NCBI RefSeq assembly: GCF_002993285.1
Contig: NZ_CP027433.1
Coordinates: 1-64,000, forward strand
Length of the DNA: 64,000 bases
Origin: Gordonia iterans
GTDB lineage: Bacteria; Actinomycetota; Actinomycetes; Mycobacteriales; Mycobacteriaceae
Direction of reading: 5' to 3'
Part shown: positions 49,559 through 60,139 of the stretch, piece by piece
Layout of the letters: every line of letters starts with the position of its first letter
Position numbering within the stretch: position 1 is the first letter of the stretch
Made by a program: the position numbers and the translations under genes
Notes under the pieces: generated by a model
Databases searched by the model: none
Told to the model about the DNA's origin: nothing
The model's input: only the letters and a program-made list of their open reading frames with translations

Positions 49559-50788
49559 ATGCGAATTCACTCCCTTCTAGCGGTTCCCCTCGCCACCGCG
49601 CTTCTGCTCACCACCGCCTGCGGCTCCTACTTCGACTCGCCAGAAGACACGACAGCCGGCGCCAAGAGCCCTGTCGCGTTGAGCGCCGACGCAGCGTGCG
49701 AAGGCCGTACCGACTGCACCCCCGTCGGCAACGCTGACGTCGACGGGGACGGCCGTCTCGATGCGGTCGGCCAAGTCGTCGCCGGTGACGACCGCGTCGT
49801 CGTGGTGCACCTCGCCGGCGGCGCCACCGGATCTCTGGAGGTCGACGGCGACCTTCTACCCGCGCAGTCCACTCTGGTCGACGAGCCGCTCGAGGCGTAT
49901 CGACTCGGGATCGGCTCCGCGGCACAGATCGTCGTGCCGGTGAGCTCCGGCTCCACCTCGATGCACTTCGCCGTTCTGGCCTGGCGCGACGGTGAGCTCT
50001 CGCGTCTCCAACCACCCGGATCGTTGCTCCGGCCCAGCGACGGCGGCTTCTCGCTCTGGTCGTTCCGCGCGGGCGAGGGTGAGCGCTCGCGCGTGCTCTG
50101 CACCGCAGACGGCATCGCGGTCGGCGAGGCCAAGACCCCGTATGGCGGCGAAACGGCCGGGCCGTCCACTCGAACTGCCTACAAGTACCAACGATCCATG
50201 TCAGGAACGGGGCACGGCACCGATTACACGATGACGAGTCAGCCCGAGAACGTCTCGCCGGAATCGATCACCTCGCCGCCCGGCACCGAGTTCTTCGCCT
50301 GCACCTCGATGCTCGAAAAGGACGCGAAGAGTCCGCAACGGAGCACAGCGAGCCCCGCCCCGACTGCGACCACAGCGGCATGCGAATCGCAGGATTCCGG
50401 CAACGACGCCCCGAAGGTCGACGCGGCGGTCGCCAAGACTCCTGCCCCGGAGAACCTGTCGTGGCTGGATCAGCGCGAAGGCAACTACGACCCCTGCCTG
50501 GATTTGAGCTACGTGGTCGTGAACTCGGGGATGACCGTCTCGTCCGCCGGCGCGGTTCTCCTGTTTCACAAGGGCGACTTCGTCGGCCCGTCGACCCCGT
50601 GCTTCGGCCCGCTCGGTCAGGTGAACGGCGACGGCACGAGGGTCACGGTGCCCTACCGGTGGTTGGTCGACGACGAATCGTTCGCCGACATGAAGGGTCG
50701 GGCCACGGTGACTTACCGATGGGAGAACGGACGGGTCGTCCCCGACGGGTCGCTCCCGCCGGAGCGTGCCGCCTCGTTGAAGTGCTGA
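49559..50788 (+). CDS. Lipoprotein of unknown function
   Basis: A 409-residue protein with signal peptide and lipobox (LLLTTAC, Cys20). The mature part contains a VDGDGRLDAVGQV segment like an FG-GAP/calcium-loop repeat, a Thr/Ala-rich linker, and a C-terminal domain (NYDPCLDLSYVVVNSG...GDFVGPSTPC) in the style of LppP/LprE-type domains of mycolata. It is inserted between cspA and the helicase gene. The start at 49559 rather than 49463 gives the signal peptide. Confidence 0.8.
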   Translation: MRIHSLLAVPLATALLLTTACGSYFDSPEDTTAGAKSPVALSADAACEGRTDCTPVGNADVDGDGRLDAVGQVVAGDDRVVVVHLAGGATGSLEVDGDLLPAQSTLVDEPLEAYRLGIGSAAQIVVPVSSGSTSMHFAVLAWRDGELSRLQPPGSLLRPSDGGFSLWSFRAGEGERSRVLCTADGIAVGEAKTPYGGETAGPSTRTAYKYQRSMSGTGHGTDYTMTSQPENVSPESITSPPGTEFFACTSMLEKDAKSPQRSTASPAPTATTAACESQDSGNDAPKVDAAVAKTPAPENLSWLDQREGNYDPCLDLSYVVVNSGMTVSSAGAVLLFHKGDFVGPSTPCFGPLGQVNGDGTRVTVPYRWLVDDESFADMKGRATVTYRWENGRVVPDGSLPPERAASLKC

Positions 50789-50889
50789 GTATCCCGCAGG
50801 GCCGCGCCTGGCCGGATCTCCCCGCTCAACCCCGAGATCCGCATCGATAAGATGGAACGCCGGGCGCGACTACGGCGAGGTGCACGACG

Positions 50890-53220
50890 ATGGAGCAGGT
50901 GACGTACGGCACCGAGTTGCTCGGCCGCACCCTCGCCGGCGCCGATCCCGAGGTCGAGAGCCCGCTTACACACACCGCGGTGATCCCCACGCGCACAGCC
51001 GAGTTCGCCGACTGGCCCGAGTGGGTCCCCGCAGCGGTGCGGGAGGCGTTCGCCGAACGCGGGATCGCCACGCCGTGGCGGCACCAGGTGGAGGCCGCCG
51101 AACACGCGGCCGCCGGTCGGCACGTCTCGCTGTGCACCGGCACCGCGTCCGGCAAGTCGCTCGCCTATCAACTGCCGATCCTCACCCGTTTCGCCGATGA
51201 CCCGCACGCGACCGCGCTGTACCTCTCCCCGACCAAGGCGCTCGGCACCGACCAGCTCCGCGCGGTGTCCCAGCTGATCGCGGGCAGACCGGAGTTCAGC
51301 CACCTGCAGCCGTGCATGTACGACGGCGACACCGAGCAGGAGCTCCGGCAATGGGCGCGCCTGCACTCGCGGTGGATCTTCACCAACCCCGACATGCTGC
51401 ACCTCGGCATCGCGTCCACCCACGCCAAGTGGCGGCAGTTCTTCGCCAAGCTCACGTTCGTCGTGGTCGACGAATGTCACCACTACCGCGGGGTCTTCGG
51501 TTCGCACACCGCACTGGTGCTGCAGCGGATCCTCCGCATCGCCCGGCAGTACGGCGCCGACCCGGTGGTGATCGGGGCGAGCGCCACCGTCGCCAACCCC
51601 GCCGAGGCGCTCTCCCGGCTGATCAACAGCCCGGTCGAGGCCGTCACCGAAGACACGTCGCCGCACGGAGAGCGGACCGTCGCCCTGTGGGAGCCCGGTT
51701 TCCTGGACGAGCAGCACGGCGAGAACGACGCCCCCGTCCGGCGCCCCGCCGCCGCCGAGGCCGCGCGCCTGCTCGCCGACTTCGTGATCGAAGGGGCGCG
51801 CACGCTGTGCTTCGTCCGCAGCCGCCGCGGCACCGAGATCACCGCCCTGCGCGCGCAGCAACTCCTCGCCGAGTCGGCCCCGGCGCTCGCCGGCCGCGTC
51901 GCGGCCTACCGCGCCGGCTACCTGGCCGACGACCGCCGCCGACTCGAACACGCTCTCGCCGACGGCGAACTGCTCGGCGTCGCGACCACCAACGCACTGG
52001 AACTCGGCGTGGACATCAGCGGTCTGGACGCCGTCATCGTCGCGGGCTATCCGGGCACCGTCGCATCGTTCTGGCAGCAGGCGGGCCGGGCGGGCCGGCG
52101 CGGCGAGGGATCGCTCGTGGTCCTTGTCGCACGCGACGACCCGCTCGACACCTACCTGGTCCACCATCCGGAAGCCCTGCTCGACCGCCCGGTCGAGGCG
52201 ACCGTCACCGATCCGACCAACCCGTACATCCTCGGCCCACACATGCTGTGCGCGGCAACTGAACTGCCGCTGACGGAAGCCGACGTCGAGGCCTTCGGCG
52301 CACACGACGTGGTCGCCACGCTGACCGAAGAAGGACTGCTGCGCCGACGCAAGGCGGGCTGGTACCCGGCACCCTCGACCAACTCCGGCACCGGGGGACC
52401 GCACGCCGACATCGACATCCGCGGCGGCATCGGCGGCCAGGTGCTGATCGTCGACACCACCACCGCGCGACTGCTCGGCACTGTCGACTCCGCCCGCGCC
52501 AAACGCGCCGTCCACCCCGGCGCCGTCTACCTCCATCAGGGAGAGAGCTTCGTGGTCGACGAACTCGACCTCGACGAGTGCCTGGCACTGGCGCACCCGG
52601 AAGAACCCGACTGGACCACCTCGGTGCGCGAGAACAGCGAGGTGGAGGTGCTCGGCCTACCCTGTTCGCAGAGTTTCGGCCCGCTGACGGTGGCGCTCGC
52701 CGATGTCCTGGTGACCGAAGAAGTGGTCGGCTACCTGCGTAAAGCGCTGTCCGGTGAGATCCTCGACTCGGTCAGCCTGCACCTGCCGGCCGAACGACTC
52801 GAGACCAAGTCGGTGATGATCACTCTGGAGCCGGACGCCCTGATCGCGGCCGGAGTCGCGCCGGACAAATTCCCCGGCGCACTCCACGCCGCCGAGCACG
52901 CCATGATCGGGATGCTCGGCTTGGTCGCGACCTGCGACCGCTGGGACATCGGCGGCCTGAGCACCAACGCCCACCCGGGCACCGGCCTGCCGAGCATCTT
53001 CGTGTACGACGGCTACCCGGGCGGCGCGGGCTTCGCCGAGCGCGGCTACGAGGCGTTCGGCGCGTGGGTCGCGGCCACCGCCGATGCCGTCACCGACTGC
53101 GCGTGCCAGGCCGGTTGCCCGTCGTGCGTCCAGAGTCCCAAGTGCGGCAACGGCAACGAACCTCTCGACAAGGCGATGGCGATCACAGTGCTGCGCCTTC
53201 TGTACCGGCTGTTCGAGTAG
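50890..53220 (+). CDS. DEAD/DEAH helicase with DUF1998 (MrfA/Rv3649-like)
   Basis: A 776-residue superfamily 2 helicase. TGTASGKSLAYQLP is motif I and VVVDECHHYRG motif II; QQAGRAGRRGEGS is motif VI. The C-terminal DUF1998 region ends in a four-Cys cluster (CACQAGCPSCVQSPKCG) seen in MrfA-type helicases that act in mitomycin-lesion repair. Orthologue of Rv3649 by position and architecture. Confidence 0.94.
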   Translation: MEQVTYGTELLGRTLAGADPEVESPLTHTAVIPTRTAEFADWPEWVPAAVREAFAERGIATPWRHQVEAAEHAAAGRHVSLCTGTASGKSLAYQLPILTRFADDPHATALYLSPTKALGTDQLRAVSQLIAGRPEFSHLQPCMYDGDTEQELRQWARLHSRWIFTNPDMLHLGIASTHAKWRQFFAKLTFVVVDECHHYRGVFGSHTALVLQRILRIARQYGADPVVIGASATVANPAEALSRLINSPVEAVTEDTSPHGERTVALWEPGFLDEQHGENDAPVRRPAAAEAARLLADFVIEGARTLCFVRSRRGTEITALRAQQLLAESAPALAGRVAAYRAGYLADDRRRLEHALADGELLGVATTNALELGVDISGLDAVIVAGYPGTVASFWQQAGRAGRRGEGSLVVLVARDDPLDTYLVHHPEALLDRPVEATVTDPTNPYILGPHMLCAATELPLTEADVEAFGAHDVVATLTEEGLLRRRKAGWYPAPSTNSGTGGPHADIDIRGGIGGQVLIVDTTTARLLGTVDSARAKRAVHPGAVYLHQGESFVVDELDLDECLALAHPEEPDWTTSVRENSEVEVLGLPCSQSFGPLTVALADVLVTEEVVGYLRKALSGEILDSVSLHLPAERLETKSVMITLEPDALIAAGVAPDKFPGALHAAEHAMIGMLGLVATCDRWDIGGLSTNAHPGTGLPSIFVYDGYPGGAGFAERGYEAFGAWVAATADAVTDCACQAGCPSCVQSPKCGNGNEPLDKAMAITVLRLLYRLFE

Positions 53221-53266
53221 GAAGTCGTGCGCGGTGGCCGCGTTCAGCAGATCCGACGACCGGCCC

Positions 53267-54511
53267 CTACAACGAGGCCGCGACGGCGGCGGACTGGCGC
53301 GCGATCGCGAGTTCCTCGTTGGTCGGGACCACCAAGACCGCGACCGTCGAGGAATCCGTGGAGATACGACGAGGCTCGCCCGACCGGACGGCGTTCCGCT
53401 CCGGATCGATCTCGATGCCGTACATCTCCAGGTGCGCCAGCGCATCCGCGCGCACCGGCGCCGCGTTCTCGCCGACGCCCGCAGTGAAGACGATCGCGTC
53501 GACCCGGCCCAGCTCGATCATGTACGCCCCGATGTAATGCCGCAGCCGGTGCAGGTAGACCTTGTAGGCGAGTGCGGCGGCCTCGTCGCCGGCGTCGACC
53601 CGCTCCAGGACGGACCGGAAGTCGTTGTCGCCGCACAGCCCCTTGAGACCGGACTGCTTGTTGTAGAGGCGGTCGATCTGATCGATGGTCATCCCCTGCG
53701 AATTCGGCCCGCTCCCTTCGCTCCCGGCGGCGGCCACACGCGCAAGCTGGAAGGCGATGCCGGGATCGATGTCTCCGGTGCGGGTGCCCATCACCAGACC
53801 CTCGAGCGGAGTCATTCCCATCGACGTGTCGATGGGGCGCCCGCCGCGCACGGCCGAGGCCGACGCACCGTTGCCCAAGTGCAGCACGATCTGATTGACC
53901 TCGGAGACGGGGCGGCCCAGAAACTCCGCCGCCCGCCGCGAGACGTATTGGTGGCTGGTGCCGTGAAAGCCGTACCGGCGGATCGCGTACTCACGGGCGA
54001 CCTCGGCATCGATCGCGTAGGTCGCCGACTCCTCGGGCAGGTCGTGGAAGAACGCCGTGTCGAAGATCGCCACCTGCGGCACGTCCGGGAGCAACGCCGA
54101 CACCGCCTCGATGCCGACGAGGTTCGGCGGATTGTGCAACGGGGCGAGCGGCGCGATCCGCGCGATCTCGGCGAGCACCTCGTCGTCGATCACGGTCGGC
54201 GCGTGGAAGCTGCGTCCACCGTGCACCACCCGGTGACCCACCGCCGCCAACTCCGCACTGGCCAGATCGATGCCGTCCTCGTGTAGCAGCTCGGTCACCG
54301 CGGCGATCGCCGCACGGTGATCCGGAAGGGCGGTCTCGAGCACCCGCTCCCGGCCGCCCGCCTCGTGCTTGATCCGCGGCGTATCCTCGCCGATCCGCTC
54401 GGCGAGGCCGTCCGCATAGACGTCCTCGGTGCGCGGATCGACGAGTTGATACTTCAACGACGACGAACCGGCGTTGATCACCAGGACGGCGCCGGGTGCG
54501 ATGTCAGTCAT
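53267..54511 (-). CDS. ackA: Acetate kinase
   Basis: A 414-residue enzyme making acetyl phosphate from acetate and ATP. Motifs: [14 protein letters not shown] at the start, [25 protein letters not shown] and HLGNGAS. GAGGAG precedes the ATG. It follows pta on the same strand with 148 bases between, filled by an 18-bp tandem repeat; in most relatives this gap is short, so co-transcription is likely but the spacer is unusual. Confidence 0.97.
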   Translation of the reverse strand: MTDIAPGAVLVINAGSSSLKYQLVDPRTEDVYADGLAERIGEDTPRIKHEAGGRERVLETALPDHRAAIAAVTELLHEDGIDLASAELAAVGHRVVHGGRSFHAPTVIDDEVLAEIARIAPLAPLHNPPNLVGIEAVSALLPDVPQVAIFDTAFFHDLPEESATYAIDAEVAREYAIRRYGFHGTSHQYVSRRAAEFLGRPVSEVNQIVLHLGNGASASAVRGGRPIDTSMGMTPLEGLVMGTRTGDIDPGIAFQLARVAAAGSEGSGPNSQGMTIDQIDRLYNKQSGLKGLCGDNDFRSVLERVDAGDEAAALAYKVYLHRLRHYIGAYMIELGRVDAIVFTAGVGENAAPVRADALAHLEMYGIEIDPERNAVRSGEPRRISTDSSTVAVLVVPTNEELAIARQSAAVAASL

Positions 54512-54549
54512 TCGGACTCCTCGAGGGGAAATGGGTGGTCTCGACTCCG

Positions 54550-54639
54550 CTCGACCATCGAAGGGGACTCGACCATCGAAGGGGGCTCGACCATCGACGA
54601 GGACCCGACCATCGACGAGGACCCGACCATCGACGCCCC
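54550..54639. repeat. Five 18-bp tandem repeats between pta and ackA
   Basis: Units starting at 54550, 54568, 54586, 54604 and 54622 read CTCGACCATCGAAGGGGA with drift to CCCGACCATCGACGAGGA. They fill most of the pta-ackA gap. They share CTCGACCA with the repeat at 58721. Confidence 0.85.
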
Positions 54640-54659
54640 GACCGGCAACGAGGACTCCA

Positions 54660-56783
54660 CTACGCGGTGGCTCCGGCGTCGGCGACGGTGGCGGCCTTCT
54701 TGTTGTTCTGCGCCTGGATGGCGGTGATCGCCACGGTGTTGACGATGTCGGAGACCAGCGCGCCGCGGGAGAGGTCGTTCATCGGCTTGTTCAGCCCCTG
54801 CAGCACCGGGCCGATGGCGATCGCGCTCGCGCTGCGCTGCACCGCCTTGTAGGTGTTGTTGCCGGTGTTGAGATCCGGGAAGATCAGCACCGTCGCCTGG
54901 CCGGCCACCGGGGAGTCCGGCATCTTGGTGCCGGCCACCGACGGATCGATGGCGGCGTCGTACTGGATCGGGCCTTCCACGAGCAGTTCCGGCGCCCGTT
55001 CGCGGACCAGTTCGGTGGCCTTGCGCACCTTGTCCACATCGGCGCCGCTGCCGGAGCCGCCGGTCGAGTACGAGAGCATCGCCACGCGCGGGTCGATGCC
55101 GAACGACGCCGCGGTGCCCGCCGACGAGATCGCGATGTCGGCCAATTCCTCCGCCGTCGGATCCGGGACGACGGCGCAGTCGCCGTACGTGAGGACTTTG
55201 TCGGCCAGACACATGAAGAACACGCTGGACACCGTGGCGACGCCGGGCTGGGTCTTGATGATCTCGAACGCCGGGCGGATGGTCTGCGCGGTGGTGTGGA
55301 CCGCACCCGACACCATGCCGTCGACCATGCCGGTGTGCAGCATCATGGTGCCGAAATACGACTCGTCGCGCACGATCTCCTGCGCACGATCGAGCGTCAT
55401 GCCCTTGTGCTTGCGGAGTTCGGTGTAGATCTCCGCGAACTCGTCGACCAGCTTGCTGGTGCGCGGGTCCAGGATGTCGACCTCGGAGAGGTCGATACCG
55501 AGTTCCTCGGCACGACGGCGCACCGCGTCCTCTTGTCCGAGAATCGTCAGCTGCGCGACGCCGCGGCGCAGCAGCCGCCCGGCGGCGCGCAGGATGCGGT
55601 CGTCGTCCCCTTCGGGGAGCACGATGTGCTGCCGATCGGACTTCGCCTGTGCGAGCAACTGATACTCGAACATCTGCGGCGTCACCACCTCGCTGAAGTG
55701 GAGGTTCAGCTCGGCGAACAGATCGTCGGCCATCATGTGCCGCTCCATCAGAGACAGCGCGGCGTCGATCTTGCGGACCGATCCAGCGGCGATCCGCCCG
55801 CGCGTGGTGGAGCACAGGCGTGCGGTCTCGTACGTGCCGTAGTCGCACTGCAGGATCGGCAGCGTGGGCCGCAGGCCCTTCACCAGCGCGTCGATCATCG
55901 GATGGGGCTTCAGTCCGCCGTTGAGAATGATGCCCGCGAGTCGCGGAAAGCCCTGGGCCGCATTGGCGTTCACCAACGAGAGCAAGACGTCCGAACGGTC
56001 GGCGGGCGCGATCACCACCGTCGACTCGTTGAGGCGCTCCAGGATGTGCTCGACGGTCATGCCGCCGACCATCACGTCGATCGCCTCGCGGTCGAGCAGA
56101 TCGGAGTCCCCGCTGTACAGAGTCGCATCCAGCGCCTCTTTGAGTTCCGCCATAGTGGGCGCGACCAGCAACGGCTCTTCCGGCAAAGCCCAGGCGAGAC
56201 AGCCTGTTTCGGCGATAGACGCAGCCACCTCGACGAGCTGGTGCGGATCGCAGCGGTTGGCGACGACGCCGGCCACCACTCCGTGCGAGCTCGCGATGTC
56301 GCCCTCCAGCAGCTCCACCAGCGACTTGATCTCCGCCGGCGACCGGCCCAGCGCCTTGACCACCAGCAGCACCGGCGCCGCCAGGTTGGCGGCGATCCGG
56401 GCGTTGTAGCTCAACTCCGAAGGCGCGGCGATGTCGGTGTAGTCCGAACCGAGGATCAGCACGTTGTCGCACTGCTCGGCGACGACGTGGTACCGCGACA
56501 CGATCTCGCCGATCGCGGCCTCCGGGTCGGCGTGCACGTCGTCGTACGTGACGCCGATGCAGTCCTCGTACGGCAGGTCCACCGACGTGTACTCGACCAG
56601 CAGATCGAGAATGTAGTCGCGCTCACCGGCCGCCGCCCGCGAGATCGGCCGGAAGATCCCGACGCGGCCTCCGGTCGCGGCGAGCCGCACAAGCACGCCG
56701 AGCGCGACTGTGGACTTTCCGGTGTCGCCCTCCGCCGAAGCGATGTAGATCCCGCGCGCGGACTGCGCCCCGTTGCCCGTCAT
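54660..56783 (-). CDS. pta: Phosphate acetyltransferase
   Basis: A 707-residue three-domain Pta: an N-terminal P-loop/dethiobiotin synthetase-like domain ([16 protein letters not shown]), a DRTGG middle domain, and the C-terminal catalytic domain ([38 protein letters not shown]). It converts acetyl-CoA to acetyl phosphate for AckA. ATG at 56783 is chosen; the longer frame to 57167 overlaps the TetR gene in shadow sequence. Confidence 0.96.
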   Translation of the reverse strand: MTGNGAQSARGIYIASAEGDTGKSTVALGVLVRLAATGGRVGIFRPISRAAAGERDYILDLLVEYTSVDLPYEDCIGVTYDDVHADPEAAIGEIVSRYHVVAEQCDNVLILGSDYTDIAAPSELSYNARIAANLAAPVLLVVKALGRSPAEIKSLVELLEGDIASSHGVVAGVVANRCDPHQLVEVAASIAETGCLAWALPEEPLLVAPTMAELKEALDATLYSGDSDLLDREAIDVMVGGMTVEHILERLNESTVVIAPADRSDVLLSLVNANAAQGFPRLAGIILNGGLKPHPMIDALVKGLRPTLPILQCDYGTYETARLCSTTRGRIAAGSVRKIDAALSLMERHMMADDLFAELNLHFSEVVTPQMFEYQLLAQAKSDRQHIVLPEGDDDRILRAAGRLLRRGVAQLTILGQEDAVRRRAEELGIDLSEVDILDPRTSKLVDEFAEIYTELRKHKGMTLDRAQEIVRDESYFGTMMLHTGMVDGMVSGAVHTTAQTIRPAFEIIKTQPGVATVSSVFFMCLADKVLTYGDCAVVPDPTAEELADIAISSAGTAASFGIDPRVAMLSYSTGGSGSGADVDKVRKATELVRERAPELLVEGPIQYDAAIDPSVAGTKMPDSPVAGQATVLIFPDLNTGNNTYKAVQRSASAIAIGPVLQGLNKPMNDLSRGALVSDIVNTVAITAIQAQNNKKAATVADAGATA

Positions 56784-56815
56784 GTGCTTCAGCGTAGTCG
56801 CGCCGGGGACCGGAA

Positions 56816-57364
56816 TCAGCGCACTATCGCGCGCACGGCGAGGTTCGCGATCTGCTCGTCGCTCAGCGCACTCTGCGGCACCAGCATGCAGCAGTACACC
56901 GTCCGCACCATGAACTCGACGCCCCCGCGCGCATCCGGGTAGAGAGCAGCAGCCTCGTCGTCGTCGAGTTCCTCCAGCGTGGCCTCCACGATCATCTCGA
57001 TCAGCGTCGGCCCCTCGGAATCCCGTGCGGTCACCAACGCTCCGACGATCACGTCCGGCTCGTTGGCCAGCACATACTGCAATGCGTCGTGTTCCCGGAT
57101 GTACCGCAGCGCCTCCACCACACGCTTGTGGACACGACGTGAGACGTCCGCCTCGTCGGCGCCCCACTCCACGATCTTCTCGCGCATCAGACCGAGCTCG
57201 CGCTGGACGATGGCCGCGACCAGGGCATCGCGCCCGCCGAACATCCGGTACGCGGTGGCCCGGGCGACACCGGCCTGCCTGGCGACCGAGGTGAGACTGA
57301 GCGCTCGCGCGCCGACGTTGGAGATCAGGCCGACGCCGACGTCAACCAGCCGATCTCTGTCCAT
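56816..57364 (-). CDS. TetR-family regulator
   Basis: A 182-residue protein with a TetR HTH at about 15-55 (ALSLTSVARQAGVARATAYRMFGGRDAL) and a helical C-terminus. It lies 32 bases upstream of pta on the same strand and 2 bases after the DUF5709 gene. It may control these neighbours; ligand unknown. Confidence 0.88.
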   Translation of the reverse strand: MDRDRLVDVGVGLISNVGARALSLTSVARQAGVARATAYRMFGGRDALVAAIVQRELGLMREKIVEWGADEADVSRRVHKRVVEALRYIREHDALQYVLANEPDVIVGALVTARDSEGPTLIEMIVEATLEELDDDEAAALYPDARGGVEFMVRTVYCCMLVPQSALSDEQIANLAVRAIVR

Positions 57365-57366
57365 CG

Positions 57367-57777
57367 CTACCGCGGGTCGTCGATGATGTGCACGGCCGCC
57401 TCCTCGGCGGACGCTCCGGCACCGTCGACCCCGCTGTCGTGTGCCAGCAACTGTGCGTCGCGATCCACACCGACGCCCTCGTCGGGTGCCACCAGGCGTC
57501 CCGCGCGGCGGTCTCCGACCTCGTCGGCAGACGGAAAGTCCGGGTCGCGCTCGGCGTCGGCCGGTTCTTCGTCGAAGACATCGGGGACCTCTTCGGCGAG
57601 GCGCTGATCCAGATCCTCGTGCTCGGGATGCTCGGCGGGGCGATGATCGGGCGGCGAGTAGCCGCGGTCGAGGACGTCGGACAGCTCGTGGTCGGCGAGC
57701 GTGTCGTCGGGCTGCAGCTGATCGGCTTCGTATGCGCCGTCGTTGTCGGCATCGACCAGGTCGTCGGCATCTCTCAT
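57367..57777 (-). CDS. DUF5709 acidic protein
   Basis: A 136-residue very acidic protein with YSPPDHRP and the LDQRLAEEVPDVF segment characteristic of DUF5709, found across mycolata and streptomycetes without known function. It is followed within 2 bases by the TetR gene, so the two are likely co-translated. Confidence 0.85.
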   Translation of the reverse strand: MRDADDLVDADNDGAYEADQLQPDDTLADHELSDVLDRGYSPPDHRPAEHPEHEDLDQRLAEEVPDVFDEEPADAERDPDFPSADEVGDRRAGRLVAPDEGVGVDRDAQLLAHDSGVDGAGASAEEAAVHIIDDPR

Positions 57778-57795
57778 GGATTCAACTCTATCGGC

Positions 57796-58698
57796 TCAGC
57801 GGCGCCAGGATTCGTACGCGCGCGGATCCTCGACCGGTTCCAGGTGAATCGTCACAACGAGGCCGGGCACGTGGTCCCGTAATGCGCGCTCCACCTCCTC
57901 GACGGCGTCGTGCCCGCGCTGCACCGTCCACGCCCCGGGCACCAACATGTGCAGCTGGACGAATCGCAATCGGCCCGACTCGCGGGTGCGCACGTCGTGG
58001 AAGTCGACGCCGTCGACGCGAAAACGGTCGAGCACTTCGCCGATCGCGGACTGGTCGGCGGCATCCAGGGCGGCGTCCATCAGCCCGGCCGTGGAACGGC
58101 GGATCAGCAAGAAGCCGACGACGAGGATGTTGATCGCCACGGCGATCGCGACGATCGCATCCAGTTGCACCCATCCGGTGAGCGCCACCAGACCGACTCC
58201 GACGATCACGCCGGCCGTCGTCCACACATCGGTCAGGAGGTGTTTGCCGTCGGCTTCCAGGGAGATCGACCGATGCTGCCGCCCCGCACGCATCAGCAGC
58301 ACGGCGACCACGCCGTTGAGCAACGCCGCCACCACCGAGATCAACAGACCGATGCCCAGCGACTCCAATTCCCGCGGGTGCAGCAGCCGGTCGATCGCGG
58401 TATACATGATCAAGCCGGCGGCGACGACGATCATCACGCCCTCGATCACGGCTGAGAAGTACTCGCTCTTGGCATGCCCGAAGTGGTGGGAATCGTCCGC
58501 GGGCCGTGCGGCGATCCGCAGGGCGACGAAGGCCACGACCGCGGCGACCAGGTTCACCACCGACTCGGCCGCGTCCGACAGCAGACCCACCGAACCGGTG
58601 ATCAGCCACGCTCCGCTCTTGAGCGCGATGGTGGCGATCGCCGTCGCGATGCTGAGCAGCGCCCATCGACTCAGGTCCGTGCCTGACGTGTGGTCCAT
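57796..58698 (-). CDS. Cation diffusion facilitator transporter
   Basis: A 300-residue CDF exporter with six membrane helices. Metal-site motifs are GLLSDAAESVVN and HHFGHAKSEYFSA in helices 2 and 3 region, and a C-terminal cytoplasmic ferredoxin-like domain. Probable Zn or Fe/Mn efflux by proton exchange. The start MDHTSGTDLSRW (58698) is preferred; a longer frame to 58776 would translate the upstream tandem repeat. Confidence 0.92.
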   Translation of the reverse strand: MDHTSGTDLSRWALLSIATAIATIALKSGAWLITGSVGLLSDAAESVVNLVAAVVAFVALRIAARPADDSHHFGHAKSEYFSAVIEGVMIVVAAGLIMYTAIDRLLHPRELESLGIGLLISVVAALLNGVVAVLLMRAGRQHRSISLEADGKHLLTDVWTTAGVIVGVGLVALTGWVQLDAIVAIAVAINILVVGFLLIRRSTAGLMDAALDAADQSAIGEVLDRFRVDGVDFHDVRTRESGRLRFVQLHMLVPGAWTVQRGHDAVEEVERALRDHVPGLVVTIHLEPVEDPRAYESWRR

Positions 58699-58720
58699 GT
58701 GAGCATCATGGTCTAGACTT

Positions 58721-58798
58721 CGCTCGACCAGCAAGAAGACTCGCTCGACCAGCAAGAAGACTCGCTCGGCCGCCAAGACTCGCTCGGCCGGCGAGGGC
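58721..58798. repeat. 21/18-bp tandem repeats upstream of the CDF gene
   Basis: CGCTCGACCAGCAAGAAGACT occurs at 58721-58741 and 58742-58762 exactly, then two decayed shorter units follow (58763-58780 and 58781-58798). They occupy the divergent upstream region of the CDF and TPR-like genes. Confidence 0.85.
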
Positions 58799-58880
58799 GC
58801 CGGGGCGAGACGTGGCGGGGAATCCGTCTCGTTTTCGTCGACGGCTCCCCCGAAGACCCGGCACCGGGCATCCTGGATGC

Positions 58881-59441
58881 ATGCTCGACGAGCTGGAGGC
58901 CCAGGCCCGCGAGTACTACGCGGCAGGCGAGTACGACCACGCGCTCGCCGACTTCTCCGTGCTCCGCGAGGTCCGCGCCCGGCGCGAAGGCCCCTACTCG
59001 GTCAAGTACTTGCGCGCCCTGCACGACAGCGTCCGCTGCATGCGGCACTTGCGGCTCTGGCAGGACACCGACCTGCTCTGCCGCGAACTGCACGGCAAGT
59101 ACGTGCGTACCCACGGCCGCGGCGAACCCGACACCGTCGACGTCGCCAAGCACTGGGCGTGGGCCATGCTGCACCTCGACGCGGTCAACGCCGCCGTGGA
59201 TCTGTATCTGCGGACCGCCGACGCCGTCTGGGACACCGACCCGTCGACGGCACGACGACTCCTCGGTGCCGCCGCCGTGCACACGCCGCGCATCGCGGAG
59301 GTTCCCGACGACGCTCTGGCCGGCCTGTCGCTGACCCACACCACCGAGCTCGCGGACTCGCTCCGCCGGCTGGCCGACCGTCTCGGAACCGACTCCGGCG
59401 CCGCAGCATCGATCGACTTCGACGGCGCGACGCCGGTGTAG
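58881..59441 (+). CDS. TPR-like hypothetical protein
   Basis: A 186-residue all-helical protein: AREYYAAGEYDHALADF and the following pairs fit tetratricopeptide repeats. ATG at 58881. TPR proteins serve as protein-binding scaffolds; partner unknown. Confidence 0.7.
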   Translation: MLDELEAQAREYYAAGEYDHALADFSVLREVRARREGPYSVKYLRALHDSVRCMRHLRLWQDTDLLCRELHGKYVRTHGRGEPDTVDVAKHWAWAMLHLDAVNAAVDLYLRTADAVWDTDPSTARRLLGAAAVHTPRIAEVPDDALAGLSLTHTTELADSLRRLADRLGTDSGAAASIDFDGATPV

Positions 59442-59475
59442 GTCCCGACCGGCGGACGGGTTCGCGCTGCCGGTA

Positions 59476-60066
59476 CTACGCGTCGAGCGTGCCGGCTCCG
59501 CCGGCCGCAGCGGGCTTCTTCGGCATGCTCACCAGGCTGGCGATGCTGACGATGATGAGCATCAGCCCGAGCAGCCACATGAGTGTCGGCAAGGTGCTGC
59601 CCGGTGAGAAGACCAGCATGACGATGCCGGCGAGCACCGAGATCACTCCGCCGACGATCGTCAGCCAGCGCGGGGCGAGGGTCGCGGTGGCCGACGAGCC
59701 GAAAACATCCTGGAATCCGCTGAAGATCCAGCCGACGCCGATGAAGATCGCCAACATCCACCAGGCGTCCGCCGGGCTGATGATCGCGATGACACCGCAG
59801 AACACCATCAGAATGCCGAGCACCAGCATCAGCATGCGCATGCCGAAGCCGACCCCGGTGGTCGCGAAGGCGAAGAAGAGCCGGAAGAAGCCCGCAGCCA
59901 CCAGTGCGATGCCGAACAGCAGGCCGGCGATGAACACCGTCACTCCGGGCCACACCATGATCAGCAGACCCAGGACGATGCCCAGGATCGAGGTGAAGAG
60001 GACGCCGGACCGCACGGCGTTCACGGCCTCGTCGGGCAGCGCGGGGCGAATGTCGTTGTTGATCAT
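59476..60066 (-). CDS. DUF308/HdeD-family membrane protein
   Basis: A 196-residue protein with six membrane helices in three similar pairs (GIVLGLLIMVWPGVTVFI, LVLGILMVFCGVIAI, VISVLAGIVMLVF), the HdeD/DUF308 pattern. In enterics HdeD is linked to acid stress; in actinobacteria its role is unknown. The C-terminus is short and basic. Confidence 0.88.
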   Translation of the reverse strand: MINNDIRPALPDEAVNAVRSGVLFTSILGIVLGLLIMVWPGVTVFIAGLLFGIALVAAGFFRLFFAFATTGVGFGMRMLMLVLGILMVFCGVIAIISPADAWWMLAIFIGVGWIFSGFQDVFGSSATATLAPRWLTIVGGVISVLAGIVMLVFSPGSTLPTLMWLLGLMLIIVSIASLVSMPKKPAAAGGAGTLDA

Positions 60067-60139
60067 GGGAAAAGCGTAGACCGCAACTGCGGTCCCCGGG
60101 GGCGGCAGGCTCGAAACTGCCGGCCGCGTCGGTCCAGGT

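Noticed and set aside
54550-54639. Tandem repeats considered as a CRISPR array
   Set aside because: Units are contiguous 18-mers without unique spacers and there are no cas genes.
54474-56942. 822-residue plus-strand open frame
   Set aside because: Shadow of pta, and it runs through the 18-bp tandem repeat.
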